Shown here one piece after another: positions 34,641 to 47,957 of a stretch of DNA of 64,000 bases (positions are counted from its first letter, which is position 1; the number at the start of each line of letters is the position of its first letter). Where the stretch lies: NCBI RefSeq assembly GCF_004121055.1, contig NZ_PYAL01000009.1:248001-312000 (forward strand), written 5' to 3'. The notes below the pieces were generated by a model, which worked only from the letters and a program-made list of their open reading frames with translations, did no database searches and was not told where the DNA came from. A program made the position numbers and the translations under genes. The DNA comes from Achromobacter aloeverae (lineage in GTDB: Bacteria > Pseudomonadota > Gammaproteobacteria > Burkholderiales > Burkholderiaceae_B).

Positions 34641-37400
34641 GTGACCATCAATAAGAAAGCGCAGGACGAAGTCGTTCCCGTGAATGAAGCCGTGAATCCC
34701 GCCGGCGCGCAGGATGACGCCGCGACGCCGGCGCGCAAGCCGCGCGCACGCCGCGTGACGCGCGCCGAGGGGGCCGAGTCGGTGGCTGGGCAGGCGGCTG
34801 AGACCGCCGTGGCCGCCACGTCCTCTCAGGACACGGTGGACGCGCCGCGTGCGCGCGCGCCCCGCAAGACGACACGCGCCAAGGCCGCCGTGACCGGGGA
34901 CGCGCTGGAGACGGCGGGGCGGACGGAGACGAATCAGGCCGCGGCGGGCGCCGCCGAAGTCAATGCGGCTGCGGCCACGGACTCGGCTGGCGCCGCGCCG
35001 GTCAGGAAGCCGCGTACGCCCCGTGTCCCGCGCGCGCAAGGCGCTGCGAGCGAGGCCGATGCGGCCGCCGCCGCGCCCATGCAGGTTGAAACCCGACGCG
35101 CCACATCTTCGCGCAAGTTGGCGACGGCCGTGGAACCCGCGGCCGCGCAAGCGCCGTCGGTGACCGCCCCGGCGACACCCGCCGCCGCGCCTACGGCTTC
35201 CGCAACGATCGCATCCGCTTCGGCTGCGCCGGTTTCGGTGCCCGCGGCATCGCCGGCGCCTGTGGCATCCGGGTCCCCAGCGTCCGCGACCTCGACGTCC
35301 GCGACCGCGACGGCTCCGGCCGCCGAGACGGCGCAGGTTCAGGCTGGCTCTGATGGAACCCAGGCTGCGCGCGCCCGGACCCGCCGCCGTAACGGCGCCG
35401 CCGAGACCGCGGGCGCCGAGACGTCCGCCGCAGCCGCCGTGGCGGATGGGGCGCAGACCGCTTCCGTGTCCGCCCAACGCGAGCGGGGCGGCAAGCCTGC
35501 CCGCAATCGCTCCGCCCGCGCGGCGGATGCCCAGCCGGGCAATGACTACGCGCCAGCCGCGATGCGCGGCGATGGCGATGCGCCGCCGGCGACGACCCGC
35601 GGCCAGAGCGGCGACCTCTTCGCGGCGCCAGCCCCGGCCTTCGAGCCGGTGGCCGACGCCTATGGCGAAACGGCCGGCGCCGCCGCAAGCCAGCCGCAAG
35701 GCGGGGAAGGCGAGGGCGGCGCCCGCACGCGCGGCCGCAAGCTGCGCACGCCTTTCCGTCGCCGTCGCGGCGACGCGGCGGAGAATGCCGGCGGCCATGG
35801 CGCCGCGGGTGGCGATGCAGGCGACGGCCAGGCCGGCGCGGAGCAGCGCGGCAACGACCGTGGCAATGAACGCGAGGCCGAGCAGGCGCTGGCCTACCTG
35901 GAAAAAAGCGCGCGCATGGAGCAGCGGCTGGGCAAGTACCTGAACAGCGAGGTCGTGATGCCCAAGCTGCACAAGGTGCTGGCCGACGCCGGCATCGGTT
36001 CGCGTCGCGAAATGGAAGAGTTGATCGTCGCCGGCCGTGTCTCGGTCAACGGCGAGCCGGCCCATATCGGCCAGCGTGTGGCCGCCAACGACCAGGTGCG
36101 CGTCAATGGCCGCGTCATCACGCGCATGAATACGCGCAAGCCGCCGCGCGTGATCCTGTATCACAAGCCGGCCGGCGAAATCGTCAGCCATGACGATCCC
36201 GGCGGTCGCGCCAGCGTATTCGCCCGGCTGCCCAAGCTGCGCACCGGCAAGTGGCTGTCGGTCGGCCGGCTGGACTTGAACACGGAAGGCCTGCTTATCT
36301 TTACCACCTCGGGGGAGATGGCCAACCGCATCATGCATCCCCGCTATGGCACGGAACGCGAGTACGCGGTGCGTGTGCTGGGCAACATGGACGATGCGCA
36401 GCGCGCGGCGCTGGTCGAGGGCATCGACCTGGAAGACGGCAAGGCCGCTTTCGGTTCCCTGGATTTCATCGGCGGCGACGGCAGCAACCGCTGGTATCGC
36501 GTCACGCTGCAGGAGGGCCGCAATCGCGAGGTCCGCCGCATGTTCGAAGCCATCGGCGTCACGGTGAGCCGCCTGATCCGTACGCGCTTCGGCGATATCG
36601 TGCTGCCGACGACCTTGCGGCGCGGTCGCTGGGAAGAGCTGGATCCGAATCTGTGCACGGCGCTGATGGTGCAGCTGGGCCTGCTGCGCGACGATGACGA
36701 CGGCGATGGCCGACGCCGTTCCAAGCAGCCCGAATCGCATGACAGCGCGCTGCCTCCGGGCTTCGGCACGCTGGAAAACAATGGCATGAACGGGGCGCGC
36801 ATCGGCCGCCGCGGCAAGTTGCAGGGGGGCAAGCCCGGCCGTAGCGGCCAGACCGCTTCCTCGCCTTCCGATCCTTTCGGCACCGGCCTGATGTTCGCCG
36901 GCGGTTATGCCAATGGGCATCCGCTGGGGCACGACGGCGGCCGCGGCAAGGGCAATGGTGGCGGCAATGGCAATGGCGGCGGCAACGGCAAGGGCCGCCG
37001 TGGCGGCAAGCGCGGTCCCGGCCAAGGGGCGGCGCAGGGCCAAGGCCAGGGCCAGGCTCAGCAGGGCCAAGGGCAAGGCCAAGGACGGGGCAAGTCCGGC
37101 CAGAAGGCCCGCGGCCAGCAGGGCGGCAAGCATGCCAACGCCCGCAAGGGCGAGGGGCCGCGCCAGCAGCATGCCCAGCCGGGCGCCGAAGGTCAGCCCA
37201 AGGGGCCGCGCGCGGCGCGTCCTCCCAAGGGCAACCGCAGCGGCAAGCCCGCGGGCCCGCAAGGCAAGTCGCGCGGTAACCGTGGCAATGGCGGGGGCGG
37301 CGGTGGCGGCGCGCGGGGCGATGATTGGCAGCCGCGCGGCGCTTCGGCGCACGAATCGCGCATCGGCATCGCCGACCTGCGCGGCCGCGGCGGTCGCTGA
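34641..37400 (+). CDS. rluB: 23S rRNA pseudouridine synthase B with long N- and C-terminal extensions
   Basis: The RsuA/RluB core lies in the middle: S4 domain at about residues 435-490 ([20 protein letters not shown]) and the synthase domain to about 690 with catalytic Asp in [14 protein letters not shown] (near 545). RluB makes the pseudouridine at 23S position 2605 (E. coli numbering). The first ~430 residues are Ala/Thr/Arg-rich and the last ~220 are Gly/Gln/Lys/Arg-rich with GQGQGQ and RGG-like runs; both look disordered and could bind RNA. The total of 919 residues is about three times the E. coli enzyme. It starts with GTG after GGAG; an internal start near 35916 could give a short form. 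Confidence 0.9.
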   Translation: MTINKKAQDEVVPVNEAVNPAGAQDDAATPARKPRARRVTRAEGAESVAGQAAETAVAATSSQDTVDAPRARAPRKTTRAKAAVTGDALETAGRTETNQAAAGAAEVNAAAATDSAGAAPVRKPRTPRVPRAQGAASEADAAAAAPMQVETRRATSSRKLATAVEPAAAQAPSVTAPATPAAAPTASATIASASAAPVSVPAASPAPVASGSPASATSTSATATAPAAETAQVQAGSDGTQAARARTRRRNGAAETAGAETSAAAAVADGAQTASVSAQRERGGKPARNRSARAADAQPGNDYAPAAMRGDGDAPPATTRGQSGDLFAAPAPAFEPVADAYGETAGAAASQPQGGEGEGGARTRGRKLRTPFRRRRGDAAENAGGHGAAGGDAGDGQAGAEQRGNDRGNEREAEQALAYLEKSARMEQRLGKYLNSEVVMPKLHKVLADAGIGSRREMEELIVAGRVSVNGEPAHIGQRVAANDQVRVNGRVITRMNTRKPPRVILYHKPAGEIVSHDDPGGRASVFARLPKLRTGKWLSVGRLDLNTEGLLIFTTSGEMANRIMHPRYGTEREYAVRVLGNMDDAQRAALVEGIDLEDGKAAFGSLDFIGGDGSNRWYRVTLQEGRNREVRRMFEAIGVTVSRLIRTRFGDIVLPTTLRRGRWEELDPNLCTALMVQLGLLRDDDDGDGRRRSKQPESHDSALPPGFGTLENNGMNGARIGRRGKLQGGKPGRSGQTASSPSDPFGTGLMFAGGYANGHPLGHDGGRGKGNGGGNGNGGGNGKGRRGGKRGPGQGAAQGQGQGQAQQGQGQGQGRGKSGQKARGQQGGKHANARKGEGPRQQHAQPGAEGQPKGPRAARPPKGNRSGKPAGPQGKSRGNRGNGGGGGGGARGDDWQPRGASAHESRIGIADLRGRGGR

Positions 37401-37786
37401 CGCGGCGTGGCTACGGATGCAGGATAGTTGCCCAAGACTGTCCCGTATTCCGTAACTCCTCGACGTAGCAAGCAATTTCTCGAAAATCTGATAAAATTCC
37501 GGGTTTTCGCAGGCTCGTCGTTTGTGCCTGCCTGTGCTGGCAGCTGTTTCGGCGGCTGTTCGTGCTGGATGCGCGTGGTTTTTCCTCGTGCGGCTCGCGC
37601 GGCACAGGCGGGTTTTGGCGCTTCCGCGTGGCTGGCATGGCAAGGCGGGCTTTCAATGTTCGCGGTCATGGCGCCCGGATTGCGGCGCGATGGCGAGTGA
37701 ACAAATAAAGGCGGGGGACGGTGCTGTCAGGGCCGTTTTCCGCACAATACGATGGGCTGGGCGTACAGCCCATTTTTTTCGAGCAT
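37401..37786. promoter_or_regulatory. Promoter and leader of the rimP-nusA-infB operon
   Basis: No gene is seen in this 386-bp gap. A GATAAAAT -10-like sequence at 37492-37499 may start a leader of about 280 nt that ends in an intrinsic terminator just before rimP. Leaders in this operon are known regulatory sites in other proteobacteria. The leader shows several potential GC-rich hairpins but was not folded. Confidence 0.55.
37753..37779 (+). terminator. Terminator/attenuator immediately upstream of rimP
   Basis: TGGGCT-8 nt-AGCCCA followed by T7, ending 8 bp before the rimP ATG. Because it lies between the leader and the operon it could act as an attenuator read by NusA, encoded two genes on. 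Confidence 0.75.
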
Positions 37787-38266
37787 ATGGCTGATTTATT
37801 CGCAATGACCCAAGAGGCGCTGGCCGGCATGGACGTCGAACTTGTCGACGTGGAACGTGCCGCCCTGGGCCTGCTGCGCGTGACCATCGATCGTCCCGGT
37901 GGGGTGCGCATCGAGGATTGCGAGCAGGTGTCGCGTCAGCTGTCGCGCGTGTTCGAGGTCGAGAATATCGATTACAAGCGACTGGAAGTCGGCTCGCCTG
38001 GCGTCGATCGCCCCTTGCGCAGCGAGTCCGACCTGCGTCGTTTCGCCGGCGAGCGCGTGGAAGTCAAGCTGCGCCAGGCGGTCGAGGGCCGCAAGGTCTT
38101 CAACGGGATCCTGGTCGCCGACGAGGTGGCCGAGGACCAGAAGGCCACTTTCGGTGTGGAATTTGAGGCAAAGAAGGACGATATACAGGTGGTGCGTTTC
38201 ACGTTCGACGATGTCGAACGCGCCAAGCTGGACCCCGTTCTGGATTTCAAGGGCAAAAAGCGATGA
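37787..38266 (+). CDS. rimP: Ribosome maturation factor RimP
   Basis: A 159-residue 30S assembly factor. It has the N-terminal RimP domain ([30 protein letters not shown], shown in part: [21 protein letters not shown]) and the SH3-like C-terminal domain, with GSPGVDRPL in between. ATG 37787 ([14 protein letters not shown]) gives the usual length; an upstream extension would run through the attenuator. The stop overlaps the nusA start (ATGA). First gene of the classic rimP-nusA-infB-rbfA-truB operon. Confidence 0.96.
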   Translation: MADLFAMTQEALAGMDVELVDVERAALGLLRVTIDRPGGVRIEDCEQVSRQLSRVFEVENIDYKRLEVGSPGVDRPLRSESDLRRFAGERVEVKLRQAVEGRKVFNGILVADEVAEDQKATFGVEFEAKKDDIQVVRFTFDDVERAKLDPVLDFKGKKR

Positions 38267-39750
38267 GTCGCGAAATTCTTCTGTTGGTCGACGCCTTGGC
38301 GCGCGAAAAGAACGTTACGCGCGAGGTTGTGTTCGGAGCGCTCGAAAGTGCGCTGGCTTCGGCCATGAAAAAGCGGTTCAAGGACGATGCGGACATCCGT
38401 GTTTCCATCGACCGTGAAACCGGCAGTCACGAAGGTTTTCGCCGTTGGCTGGTAGTGCCCGACGAGGCCGGTCTGCAGGAACCCGACAAGCAGGAAATGC
38501 TTACGGACGCCCGCGAAATCGTGCCCAATATCGAAGTCGGCGAGTACATCGAAGAGCCGCTCGAACCCATCGAATTCGGTCGTATCGGCGCGCAGGCGGC
38601 CAAGCAGGCCATCTTGCAGAAGATCCGCGACGCCGAGCGCGAGCAGGTGCTCAACGACTTCCTGGATCGTGGCGAGACCATCGTGTCCGGCACGGTCAAG
38701 CGCATGGACAAGGGCGATGCCATTATCGAGACCGGCAAGATCGAAGCCCGCCTGCCGCGCTCCGAGATGATCCCCAAGGAAAACATCCGCGTGGCCGACC
38801 GCGTGCGCGCTTATGTGCTGAAGGTCGATCATGCCGCGCGCGGCCAGCAGGTCATCCTGTCGCGCACGTCGCCGGAGTTCATCCGCCAGTTGTTCGAAAA
38901 CGAAGTGCCGGAAATCGAGCAGGGCCTGCTGGAGATCAAGGCGGCGGCGCGTGACGCCGGCGTGCGCGCGAAGATCGCCGTGGTTGCCTACGACAAGCGT
39001 ATCGATCCCATCGGCACCTGCGTCGGCATGCGCGGTTCGCGCGTGACCGCCGTGCGCAACGAACTCGGCGGCGAGCAGGTCGACATCGTGCTGTGGTCGG
39101 AAGAGCCCGCGCAGTTCGTCATCGGCGCGTTGGCGCCGGCCAATGTCGAGTCCATCCTGGTCGATGAAGACAAGCACGCCATGGACGTGGTGGTCGACGA
39201 GGAAAACCTGCCCAAGGCGATCGGCGCCAAGGGCCAGAACGTGCGCCTGGCGTCCGAGCTGACCGGCTGGCAGATCAACATCATGACGCCGGAAGAAAGC
39301 CAGAACCGCCAGGAGACCGAGCGGTCCGCGCTGCGCGCCACGTTCATGAGCAAGCTGGACGTGGACGAGGAAGTGGCCGACATCCTGATCGATGAGGGTT
39401 TCGCGGGCCTGGAAGAAATCGCCTACGTGCCGATGCAGGAACTGCTGGAGATCGAGGCCTTCGACGAGGACACGATCAACGAGTTGCGCACCCGTGCCCG
39501 CAATGCCCTGCTGACCGAGGCCATCGCCCAGGAAGAAGCCGTGGAAACGGCGCAGGATTTGCTGTCGCTGGAAGGCGTGACGCCGGAGCTCGCCGCCAAG
39601 CTGGCCGAGCGCCAGGTCCACACGCGGGACGACCTCGCGGAGCTGGCCACCGATGAGCTGGCGGAAATCTCCGGCCTGGATGAGGAGGCTTCCAGCGATC
39701 TGATCATGCGCGCCCGCGCGCATTGGTTCGATGAGAAGGAAGGGGGGTAG
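38263..39750 (+). CDS. nusA: Transcription termination/antitermination factor NusA
   Basis: A 495-residue NusA: N-terminal RNA-polymerase-binding domain (1-130), S1 domain ([21 protein letters not shown]), two KH domains ([19 protein letters not shown] and [19 protein letters not shown], shown in parts) and C-terminal acidic helix-hairpin-helix repeats ([30 protein letters not shown]). It modulates pausing, termination and antitermination. The full C-terminal AR repeats are present, as in E. coli. It overlaps rimP by 4 bp and is followed by infB after 84 bp. Confidence 0.98.
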   Translation: MSREILLLVDALAREKNVTREVVFGALESALASAMKKRFKDDADIRVSIDRETGSHEGFRRWLVVPDEAGLQEPDKQEMLTDAREIVPNIEVGEYIEEPLEPIEFGRIGAQAAKQAILQKIRDAEREQVLNDFLDRGETIVSGTVKRMDKGDAIIETGKIEARLPRSEMIPKENIRVADRVRAYVLKVDHAARGQQVILSRTSPEFIRQLFENEVPEIEQGLLEIKAAARDAGVRAKIAVVAYDKRIDPIGTCVGMRGSRVTAVRNELGGEQVDIVLWSEEPAQFVIGALAPANVESILVDEDKHAMDVVVDEENLPKAIGAKGQNVRLASELTGWQINIMTPEESQNRQETERSALRATFMSKLDVDEEVADILIDEGFAGLEEIAYVPMQELLEIEAFDEDTINELRTRARNALLTEAIAQEEAVETAQDLLSLEGVTPELAAKLAERQVHTRDDLAELATDELAEISGLDEEASSDLIMRARAHWFDEKEGG

Positions 39751-39834
39751 GCCGCGGAGCGGCCCGCCTGGTAATCGTTTTATTGGATTGCGCTAGTCAT
39801 ATTGTTAGATCGCCGTACACAGGAAGAACGCCTA

Positions 39835-42800
39835 ATGTCGAGCAACACCGTCGCCCAGTTCGCTTCCGAGCTGAAAATGCCTGCCAATGTGCTACTGGAA
39901 CAGTTGCGCTCGGCTGGCGTTGAACTCAAATCGGTAGACGACGCCGTCACCGACAGCGACAAGGCGAAACTGCTCGACTCGCTGCGCCGCGCCCACGGCG
40001 CCGCCGCGGAGGGCAAGAAAATCACCTTGACCCGTCGTCAGACCTCGGAAATCCGCCAGGCTGACGCGACCGGCCGCTCGCGCACCATCCAGGTGGAGGT
40101 GCGCAAGAAGCGCGTATTCGTCAAGCGTGATCCAGCCGAGCTCGCCGCAGAAGCGGCAGCCGCCGCGCAGGAAGCGGCGGAGTCCGCCGACGAGCAGGCC
40201 GCGCAGGCGCAGGCGCCCGCCGCCGGCGCCACGCCGCCCGTCCAGCCCGCCACGCCTGCCGACGCGGCCGCATCCGCCGCACCGACGCCCGCCGCCGCGA
40301 CGCCGGAGCCCGCGCCTGCCGCGCCGGCGCCCGAGGCCACGCCGGCGCCCGCCGCGGAATCGACTGGCGCAAGCACCGAGGCCGGTGCGGCTGACGCGGC
40401 CAGTATTGCTGGCGTTGCTGGCGTCGCCCAACCCGTTGCCGGCACCCCCGCCGACGCTGCCGCCGCGCCCGCGGCGTCCGCGCAGGCCAAGCCGGCCGAG
40501 CCCGTGGCCGAAGCCAAGCCGGCCGAGGCCGCCCAGAAGACCGCTGACGAGACGCCGGCGGCCACCGAAAAACAAGCAGAACCTGTTTCCCGACAGCCGG
40601 AACCCGAACACGAGGCATCCGCGGCACCCGCCGCCGGCCCCGCCGCCGAGCCGGTCGCCGCCGTTGCCCAGCAAGAGCCCGTGAAGATTTCCGAACCCGT
40701 CGTGGCTGCGCAGCCTTCCGCCGCAGCTCCTTCCTCCAAGCCGGCCGCCGAAAGCGCCGCCAAGCCTTCCTCGCCGGTCGCCCGGCCCGCCGCCAATGTG
40801 CCGCCCGCCGCCTCGCGGCCCGGTACGCAGCAGGGGCCGCGTGGTCCGCGTGCGGGCGAAGCCCGTCGTGGTCCGCCGCCCGTCGCCGCATCGGCCGCCG
40901 CCACGCTGACGTCGGCCCAGCGCGACGACGCGCGCCTGCGCGCCGAAGCCGAGGCCGCCGCCCTGCGCGAGATGCTGAATCGTCCGCGCAAGGTGCTGCG
41001 CGCGCCCGAGCCGGAAGCGCCGGCCAACGCCAACCTGTCCGGCACGCTGCACAAGCCGGCCGGCAAGGCCGCGGGCGTCAAGAAGGACGCCAAGCCGGGC
41101 GCCGCTGGCGCACCGGGAACGAAGAAGACCATCAAGACCACCGAGGTTTCGTCCTCCTGGTCCGACGACAATCGCGGCAAGAAGCCCGCCGAGAAACCCG
41201 CCACTCCCGCCAGCCGTGACGGCTGGCGCGCCGGCGGCAAGGGTGGCGGCAAGGGCGGCGGTCGTCGCGGCCAGCAGGATCGCCGTGGCGGTGGCGCGCA
41301 GCAGGAAGCCGCGTCGCAGGAGTTCATCTCCCGCGAAGTGCACGTGCCGGAGACCATCTCCGTCGCCGACCTCGCGCACAAGATGTCCGTCAAGGCCGCG
41401 GAAGTCATCAAGCAATTGATGAAGCTGGGACAGATGGTCACCATCAACCAGGTGCTGGACCAGGAAACGGCCATGATCGTGGTCGAGGAACTGGGCCACA
41501 AGGCGATTGCCGCAAAGCTGGACGATCCGGAAGCCTTCCTGGACGAAACCGCCCCGGGCGAAGAAGCGGAACTGCTGCCGCGCGCCCCGGTGGTTACCGT
41601 CATGGGCCACGTCGACCACGGCAAGACCTCGCTGCTGGACTACATCCGTCGCGCCAAGGTCGCCGCGGGCGAAGCCGGCGGTATCACGCAGCACATCGGC
41701 GCCTATCACGTCGAGACCGATCGCGGCATGGTCACCTTCCTGGACACCCCGGGCCACGAAGCCTTCACGGCCATGCGTGCCCGCGGCGCCAAGGCGACCG
41801 ATATCGTCATCCTGGTGGTGGCGGCGGATGACGGCGTGATGCCGCAGACGCGCGAAGCCATCCACCACGCCAAGGCCGCCGGCGTGCCGCTGGTGGTGGC
41901 GGTGAACAAGATCGACAAGCCGGATGCCAATCCCGAGCGCGTCAAGCAGGAACTGGTTGCCGAGCAGGTCGTGCCGGAAGAGTACGGCGGCGACGTGCCT
42001 TTCGTGCCGGTGTCGGCCAAGACCGGCGCGGGTATCGACGACCTGCTGGAAAACGTGCTGCTGCAGGCGGAAATCCTGGAACTGAAGGCGCCCGTCGACG
42101 CCCCGGCCAAGGGCCTGGTCATCGAAGCGCGCCTGGACAAGGGCCGCGGCCCGGTCGCGACCATCCTGGTGCAGAGCGGTACGCTCAAGCGCGGCGATGT
42201 CGTGCTGGCCGGCGCCAGCTTCGGTCGCGTGCGCGCCATGCTGGACGAGAACGCCAAGCCGGTACAGACCGCGGGCCCGTCCATCCCGGTGGAAATCCAG
42301 GGCTTGACCGAAGTGCCGGCCGCCGGCGATGAGCTGATGGTGCTGGGCGACGAGCGCAAGGCGCGCGAAATCGCGCTGTTCCGCCAGGGCAAGTTCCGCG
42401 ACGTCAAGCTGGCGCGCCAGCAGGCCGCCAAGCTGGAATCGATGTTCGACAACCTGGGCGAAGGCACGCAGACCCTGGCGCTCATCGTCAAGACCGATGT
42501 GCAAGGTTCGCAGGAAGCCCTGGTGGCGGCGCTTACCAAGCTGTCGACCGAGGAAGTGCGCGTGCAGGTGGTGCATGCGGCCGTGGGCGGTATTTCGGAA
42601 AGCGATATCAACCTGGCCATCGCGTCGAATGCCGTCGTCATCGGCTTCAACGTGCGCGCCGAACTCAGCGCCAAGAAGCTGGCCGACAACAACGGCATCG
42701 ACCTGCGCTACTACAACATCATCTACGACGCCGTGGATGAGGTGAAGGCGGCGATGTCGGGCATGCTGGCCCCGGAGAAGCGCGAGGAAATCATCGGCCT

Positions 42801-43080
42801 GGTCGAGATCCGCGAGGTCTACTCGATCTCCCGCATCGGCAACATCGCGGGTTGCATGGTGCTGGACGGCATCGTGCGCCGCGACTCGCAAGTGCGCCTG
42901 CTGCGCAACAACGTGGTCAGCTGGACCGGCCACCTGGATTCGCTGCGCCGCTTCAAGGACGACGTGCGCGAGGTCAAGGCCGGTTTCGATTGCGGTCTTA
43001 CCCTGCGCGGCAACAACGACATCCAGATCGGCGACCAGCTGGAAGTCTTCGAGATCAGGGAGATCGCGCGCACGCTGTAA
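39835..43080 (+). CDS. infB: Translation initiation factor IF-2
   Basis: A 1081-residue IF-2 that places initiator tRNA on the ribosome. The N-terminus has the IF2_N fold ([19 protein letters not shown]) and a charged helix; residues about 100-390 are a long Ala/Pro-rich linker; the second N domain is near 490-560 ([21 protein letters not shown]). The GTPase has [12 protein letters not shown] near 590, DTPGHE and NKID. C-terminal beta-barrel and fMet-tRNA-binding domains follow. The ATG 39835 follows AGGAAG. The linker makes it longer than E. coli IF-2 (890). Its size suggests alternative internal starts (IF2-beta) are possible. Confidence 0.98.
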   Translation: MSSNTVAQFASELKMPANVLLEQLRSAGVELKSVDDAVTDSDKAKLLDSLRRAHGAAAEGKKITLTRRQTSEIRQADATGRSRTIQVEVRKKRVFVKRDPAELAAEAAAAAQEAAESADEQAAQAQAPAAGATPPVQPATPADAAASAAPTPAAATPEPAPAAPAPEATPAPAAESTGASTEAGAADAASIAGVAGVAQPVAGTPADAAAAPAASAQAKPAEPVAEAKPAEAAQKTADETPAATEKQAEPVSRQPEPEHEASAAPAAGPAAEPVAAVAQQEPVKISEPVVAAQPSAAAPSSKPAAESAAKPSSPVARPAANVPPAASRPGTQQGPRGPRAGEARRGPPPVAASAAATLTSAQRDDARLRAEAEAAALREMLNRPRKVLRAPEPEAPANANLSGTLHKPAGKAAGVKKDAKPGAAGAPGTKKTIKTTEVSSSWSDDNRGKKPAEKPATPASRDGWRAGGKGGGKGGGRRGQQDRRGGGAQQEAASQEFISREVHVPETISVADLAHKMSVKAAEVIKQLMKLGQMVTINQVLDQETAMIVVEELGHKAIAAKLDDPEAFLDETAPGEEAELLPRAPVVTVMGHVDHGKTSLLDYIRRAKVAAGEAGGITQHIGAYHVETDRGMVTFLDTPGHEAFTAMRARGAKATDIVILVVAADDGVMPQTREAIHHAKAAGVPLVVAVNKIDKPDANPERVKQELVAEQVVPEEYGGDVPFVPVSAKTGAGIDDLLENVLLQAEILELKAPVDAPAKGLVIEARLDKGRGPVATILVQSGTLKRGDVVLAGASFGRVRAMLDENAKPVQTAGPSIPVEIQGLTEVPAAGDELMVLGDERKAREIALFRQGKFRDVKLARQQAAKLESMFDNLGEGTQTLALIVKTDVQGSQEALVAALTKLSTEEVRVQVVHAAVGGISESDINLAIASNAVVIGFNVRAELSAKKLADNNGIDLRYYNIIYDAVDEVKAAMSGMLAPEKREEIIGLVEIREVYSISRIGNIAGCMVLDGIVRRDSQVRLLRNNVVSWTGHLDSLRRFKDDVREVKAGFDCGLTLRGNNDIQIGDQLEVFEIREIARTL

Positions 43081-43104
43081 GGCGGGCGAGGCGTATCGGT
43101 GATC

Positions 43105-43506
43105 ATGAGCCGTCACAAGTCCAAAGCCATCCCCGGCCGCAACCTGCGGTTGGCCGACCAGATCCAGAAGGACCTGGCCGTGCTCATCCAGCGGGAAATC
43201 GACGTCGCGCGCGGCGGCCTGATTACGCTGTCGGGGGTGGAACTGTCGCAGGATTATGCCCATGCCAAGGTGTATTTCACCGTCATGGGCGCGGAGCCGG
43301 AAACGGCGACCGCCCTGCTCAACGAAAAGGCGGGCTGGCTGCATTCGCAGCTGTACCGCATGCTGCACATCCATACCGTGCCCACGCTGCGCTTCTTCCA
43401 TGATGCGCAGATCGCGCGCGGCATCGAGATGTCGCAGCTGATCGATCGTGCCAACCGTCCCGATTCCTATCGCGACAAGCCCGACGAGCCTGAAGACCAG
43501 TCCTGA
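43105..43506 (+). CDS. rbfA: Ribosome-binding factor A
   Basis: A 133-residue KH-like fold protein needed for late 30S maturation and cold growth. Family segments are [22 protein letters not shown], shown in part as [29 protein letters not shown] and [23 protein letters not shown] 43105 is preferred over GTG 43099. It lies 24 bp after infB and 38 bp before truB in the operon. The C-terminus is a short charged tail (DKPDEPEDQ). Confidence 0.96.
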   Translation: MSRHKSKAIPGRNLRLADQIQKDLAVLIQREIDVARGGLITLSGVELSQDYAHAKVYFTVMGAEPETATALLNEKAGWLHSQLYRMLHIHTVPTLRFFHDAQIARGIEMSQLIDRANRPDSYRDKPDEPEDQS

Positions 43507-43544
43507 GCGGCTGTCGTCACTGCTTTTTTTCCTGGATTACGACG

Positions 43545-44282
43545 ATGGCCAAACGACGCGGGCAGGTGCTCGACGGAGTAGTGCTGCTGGACAAGCCTGA
43601 AGGCCTGTCCAGCAATCATGCATTGCAGCGGGTGCGGCGGACGCTGGACGCCGCCAAGGCGGGGCATACGGGGACGCTAGATCCCTTCGCCACCGGCTTG
43701 CTGGTGTGCTGCATGGGCAAGGCCACCAAGATAGCCGGCGCGATGTTGAACGCCGACAAAGGCTATGTCGCGACGCTGTGTTTCGGCGAGGAGACCGATT
43801 CGGGCGACCTGACCGGCAATGTGGTCGCGCAGGCGCCGGCGGATTTTGCCGGCGTGGACGAAGCCGCCTTGCGCGACGTGCTGTCACGTTTCGTCGGCAC
43901 CATCGAGCAGATTCCGCCGATGTATTCGGCGCTCAAGCGCGATGGCAAGCCGTTGTATGAGTACGCCCGCGCCGGCATCGAACTGGAGCGGCCACCGCGC
44001 CAGGTGACGATATACCGCATCGAACTGCTCGCCTGCGACGGCATGAGCGCGCGGATCGATGTGGCGTGCAGCAAGGGGACATACATCCGTACGCTGGCCC
44101 AGGATATCGGGCGCGCGCTGGGATGCTACGGCCACCTGTCGGCGCTGCGGCGCACGCAGGTGGGACCGTTTTCGCTGACGCGCGCGGTGGCGCTGGAAGC
44201 TTTGCAAGCAATGCCTGATCCCAAGCAGGCCTTGCTGCCCATGAATGAATTGCCGGCGGGCCTGGCGCCCGTCATACATTAA
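43545..44282 (+). CDS. truB: tRNA pseudouridine(55) synthase
   Basis: A 245-residue enzyme making the universal pseudouridine at position 55 of tRNA T-loops. The catalytic Asp lies in [16 protein letters not shown]; other motifs are [35 protein letters not shown] and [14 protein letters not shown]. It is a little shorter than E. coli TruB (314) because a C-terminal PUA domain is missing or reduced, as seen in other betaproteobacteria. It ends 10 bp before typA. Confidence 0.96.
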   Translation: MAKRRGQVLDGVVLLDKPEGLSSNHALQRVRRTLDAAKAGHTGTLDPFATGLLVCCMGKATKIAGAMLNADKGYVATLCFGEETDSGDLTGNVVAQAPADFAGVDEAALRDVLSRFVGTIEQIPPMYSALKRDGKPLYEYARAGIELERPPRQVTIYRIELLACDGMSARIDVACSKGTYIRTLAQDIGRALGCYGHLSALRRTQVGPFSLTRAVALEALQAMPDPKQALLPMNELPAGLAPVIH

Positions 44283-44292
44283 AGGATCCGTT

Positions 44293-46122
<1,830 letters not shown>

Positions 46123-46169
46123 GCACGCAGGATCGCGCTTGCGAGAGCCCGCCGTCTTGCGGCGGTTCG

Positions 46170-46207
46170 AAAAAAAACCTGTGCAATTTGATTGCACAGG
46201 TTTTTTT
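46170..46207. terminator. Bidirectional terminator between typA and the GtrII-like gene
   Basis: An 11-bp perfect stem (ACCTGTGCAAT / ATTGCACAGGT, loop 3 nt) flanked by A8 and T7 runs, so it can stop transcription from both convergent genes. Confidence 0.92.
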
Positions 46208-46245
46208 CATGGTGCGTCCGGCCGTTGCCGGCGCGGGCCGGCAAC

Positions 46246-47739
46246 TCAGCGGACAGGGGGCGGTTCGCCGCTGGGTTTGAACACGAAGATGGCGATGCGG
46301 TCGCGCACGTACACCCGGTACGAGGCGCGCACGATGTCGGGCTTCTCGCCGGCCAGCGCGGCGGCGGTTTCCGGCGCGATGGGCCGCATCGGCGGAACAC
46401 GGCCGAACATGCGTAGCTGATCTTCGGCCCACCCCCAGCCTTGCGTCAAGTGCACGGGCAGCAGCTCCGCGAGGATGGGATGCTTGCGCAGGTTGTGCTT
46501 GACGATGGGCGGATGGCCGGCCTGGCCGACCAGGGCGATGCCCTCCAGGGGCATGCGTGCGCGCAGGGCGGCGACGTCGTCCACCATGTTGCCGGACAGG
46601 TTGTCCTCGTAGGCTTTCTGCTGTTCAAGGGAGTTGCCGTAGACCGAGGCGATCACCACCATGACGGCCGCCGGCAGGATCAGCAGGCCGATGACGTGAC
46701 GGCGATCGCCGCGCAGCAGCGGCACGGCGGTGGACAGGATCAGCGCCGATACGGTCATCAGGGCGCCGAAGCCCATCATCACGCGGGGCGCGAATACCGG
46801 CTGCGCCAGCACCAGCATGGGCCCCCAGGGCGCGACCAGCAGCGACAGCGGCAGCAGCGGCACCGCCAGGCAGAGCGCGACGCGCACGCCGGCGCCGGCG
46901 CGCGGCCACTGCCGAACGGCGTAATACAGCGCGCCCAGCAGCGTTACGGGCACGGATATCCCGGCCAGGGCCAGCAAGACCCAGCCGCGCATGGTGGTCA
47001 AGGTCACCCAGATGTAGCGCCAGAACCGGCGCAGGTTTTCGAAGAAGATCGCGGGATCGATAGCGCTGTGCGAGGCGGAATAGCCGCCGCTCACCGTGTG
47101 CTTCAACACCATGACATAGAGGATGCAGGCGAGCATCGTGCCGCCGAGCTGGCTGGCGACCTGGCGCAGGAGTTCGGTGGGCTCCAAGTTGCGCAACTGG
47201 CCTATGATCACCTGCGCGATGACCAGCAGGACATAGACATTGGCCGCGGGCTGGTAGAGGCACAGCGCCATCAGCAGGAACAGCATTTTCCGTGGTACCT
47301 GCCACCAGCCGCCGCGCATCGGGTCCAGCGCCGCGATGGCCGCCAGCGTCATGGCGGTGGTCATCGTCAGCACATCGAATTTATAGGACAGGTTTTCCAG
47401 GTAGTAGGGACTGCCGGCCAGCGGCAAGGCGCACAGGGCGGGCAGCCAGCTGCCCTGCAGGTTCAGGCGCCGCGCCAGCAGCGCCGCCAGCGCGGCCAGC
47501 AGCAGCAGGGCGCCCAGCTGGGGGATGGGAGTGATGTCGGTAAGGGGCGTTCCCGCGTTGATGACTTCCATCATCACATTGGCCAATGGCCGGCCATCGG
47601 AGCCCCAGCCGAGATAGCCGTCGCTCGCGCGTCCCATGTCGTCGATATAGAGGCGATCCGCGTGCAGGATGGGCCAGAGGATCAGGCCGAAGAGTATGAG
47701 GGCGGCCGAGAAGGGACGCCGGGGAAACGAGCGGGACAT
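46246..47739 (-). CDS. Polytopic membrane protein, GtrII-like glucosyltransferase (tentative)
   Basis: A 497-residue protein with about 11 predicted membrane helices. The first loop reads YIDDMGRASDGYLGWGSDGRP, resembling the conserved DDxGR...GRPL region of the GtrII family that adds glucose to O-antigen in the periplasm (the motif is seen as IDDMGR and SDGRPL). The last ~90 residues are a soluble domain (from about MPLEGIALVGQAG). ATG 47739 is chosen because the first helix follows; a longer start at 47817 adds a basic, Pro-rich stretch. No gtrA/gtrB genes are adjacent, so it is not a standard phage-type cassette. Confidence 0.6.
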   Translation of the reverse strand: MSRSFPRRPFSAALILFGLILWPILHADRLYIDDMGRASDGYLGWGSDGRPLANVMMEVINAGTPLTDITPIPQLGALLLLAALAALLARRLNLQGSWLPALCALPLAGSPYYLENLSYKFDVLTMTTAMTLAAIAALDPMRGGWWQVPRKMLFLLMALCLYQPAANVYVLLVIAQVIIGQLRNLEPTELLRQVASQLGGTMLACILYVMVLKHTVSGGYSASHSAIDPAIFFENLRRFWRYIWVTLTTMRGWVLLALAGISVPVTLLGALYYAVRQWPRAGAGVRVALCLAVPLLPLSLLVAPWGPMLVLAQPVFAPRVMMGFGALMTVSALILSTAVPLLRGDRRHVIGLLILPAAVMVVIASVYGNSLEQQKAYEDNLSGNMVDDVAALRARMPLEGIALVGQAGHPPIVKHNLRKHPILAELLPVHLTQGWGWAEDQLRMFGRVPPMRPIAPETAAALAGEKPDIVRASYRVYVRDRIAIFVFKPSGEPPPVR

Positions 47740-47957
47740 GAAACCGAAGAGGGAACGTGGAGGTAGTGGCTTTCGGCCGGGATGGCGGGGCAGGGCCGCG
47801 CGTCTCCTTTGGAGCACCGGCGCATTGTGATGGTTCGTCCACGATGTGTCTATTTTTCTTCAATATTTGATGAAAATTTGACGGTAAAAGGCGGGGACGC
47901 GAGCGGGCATGTCCCCTGGCCGGCAGCGACATGCCGTGCCGGACTCCTGCGTCCCGG

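Noticed and set aside
34638-37643. 1001-codon minus-strand frame opposite rluB
   Set aside because: Antisense shadow of a GC-rich low-complexity gene; the plus strand holds the S4 and synthase motifs.
39892-43401. 1169-codon minus-strand frame opposite infB and rbfA
   Set aside because: It crosses two known genes on the other strand and has no domains; an effect of high third-position GC.
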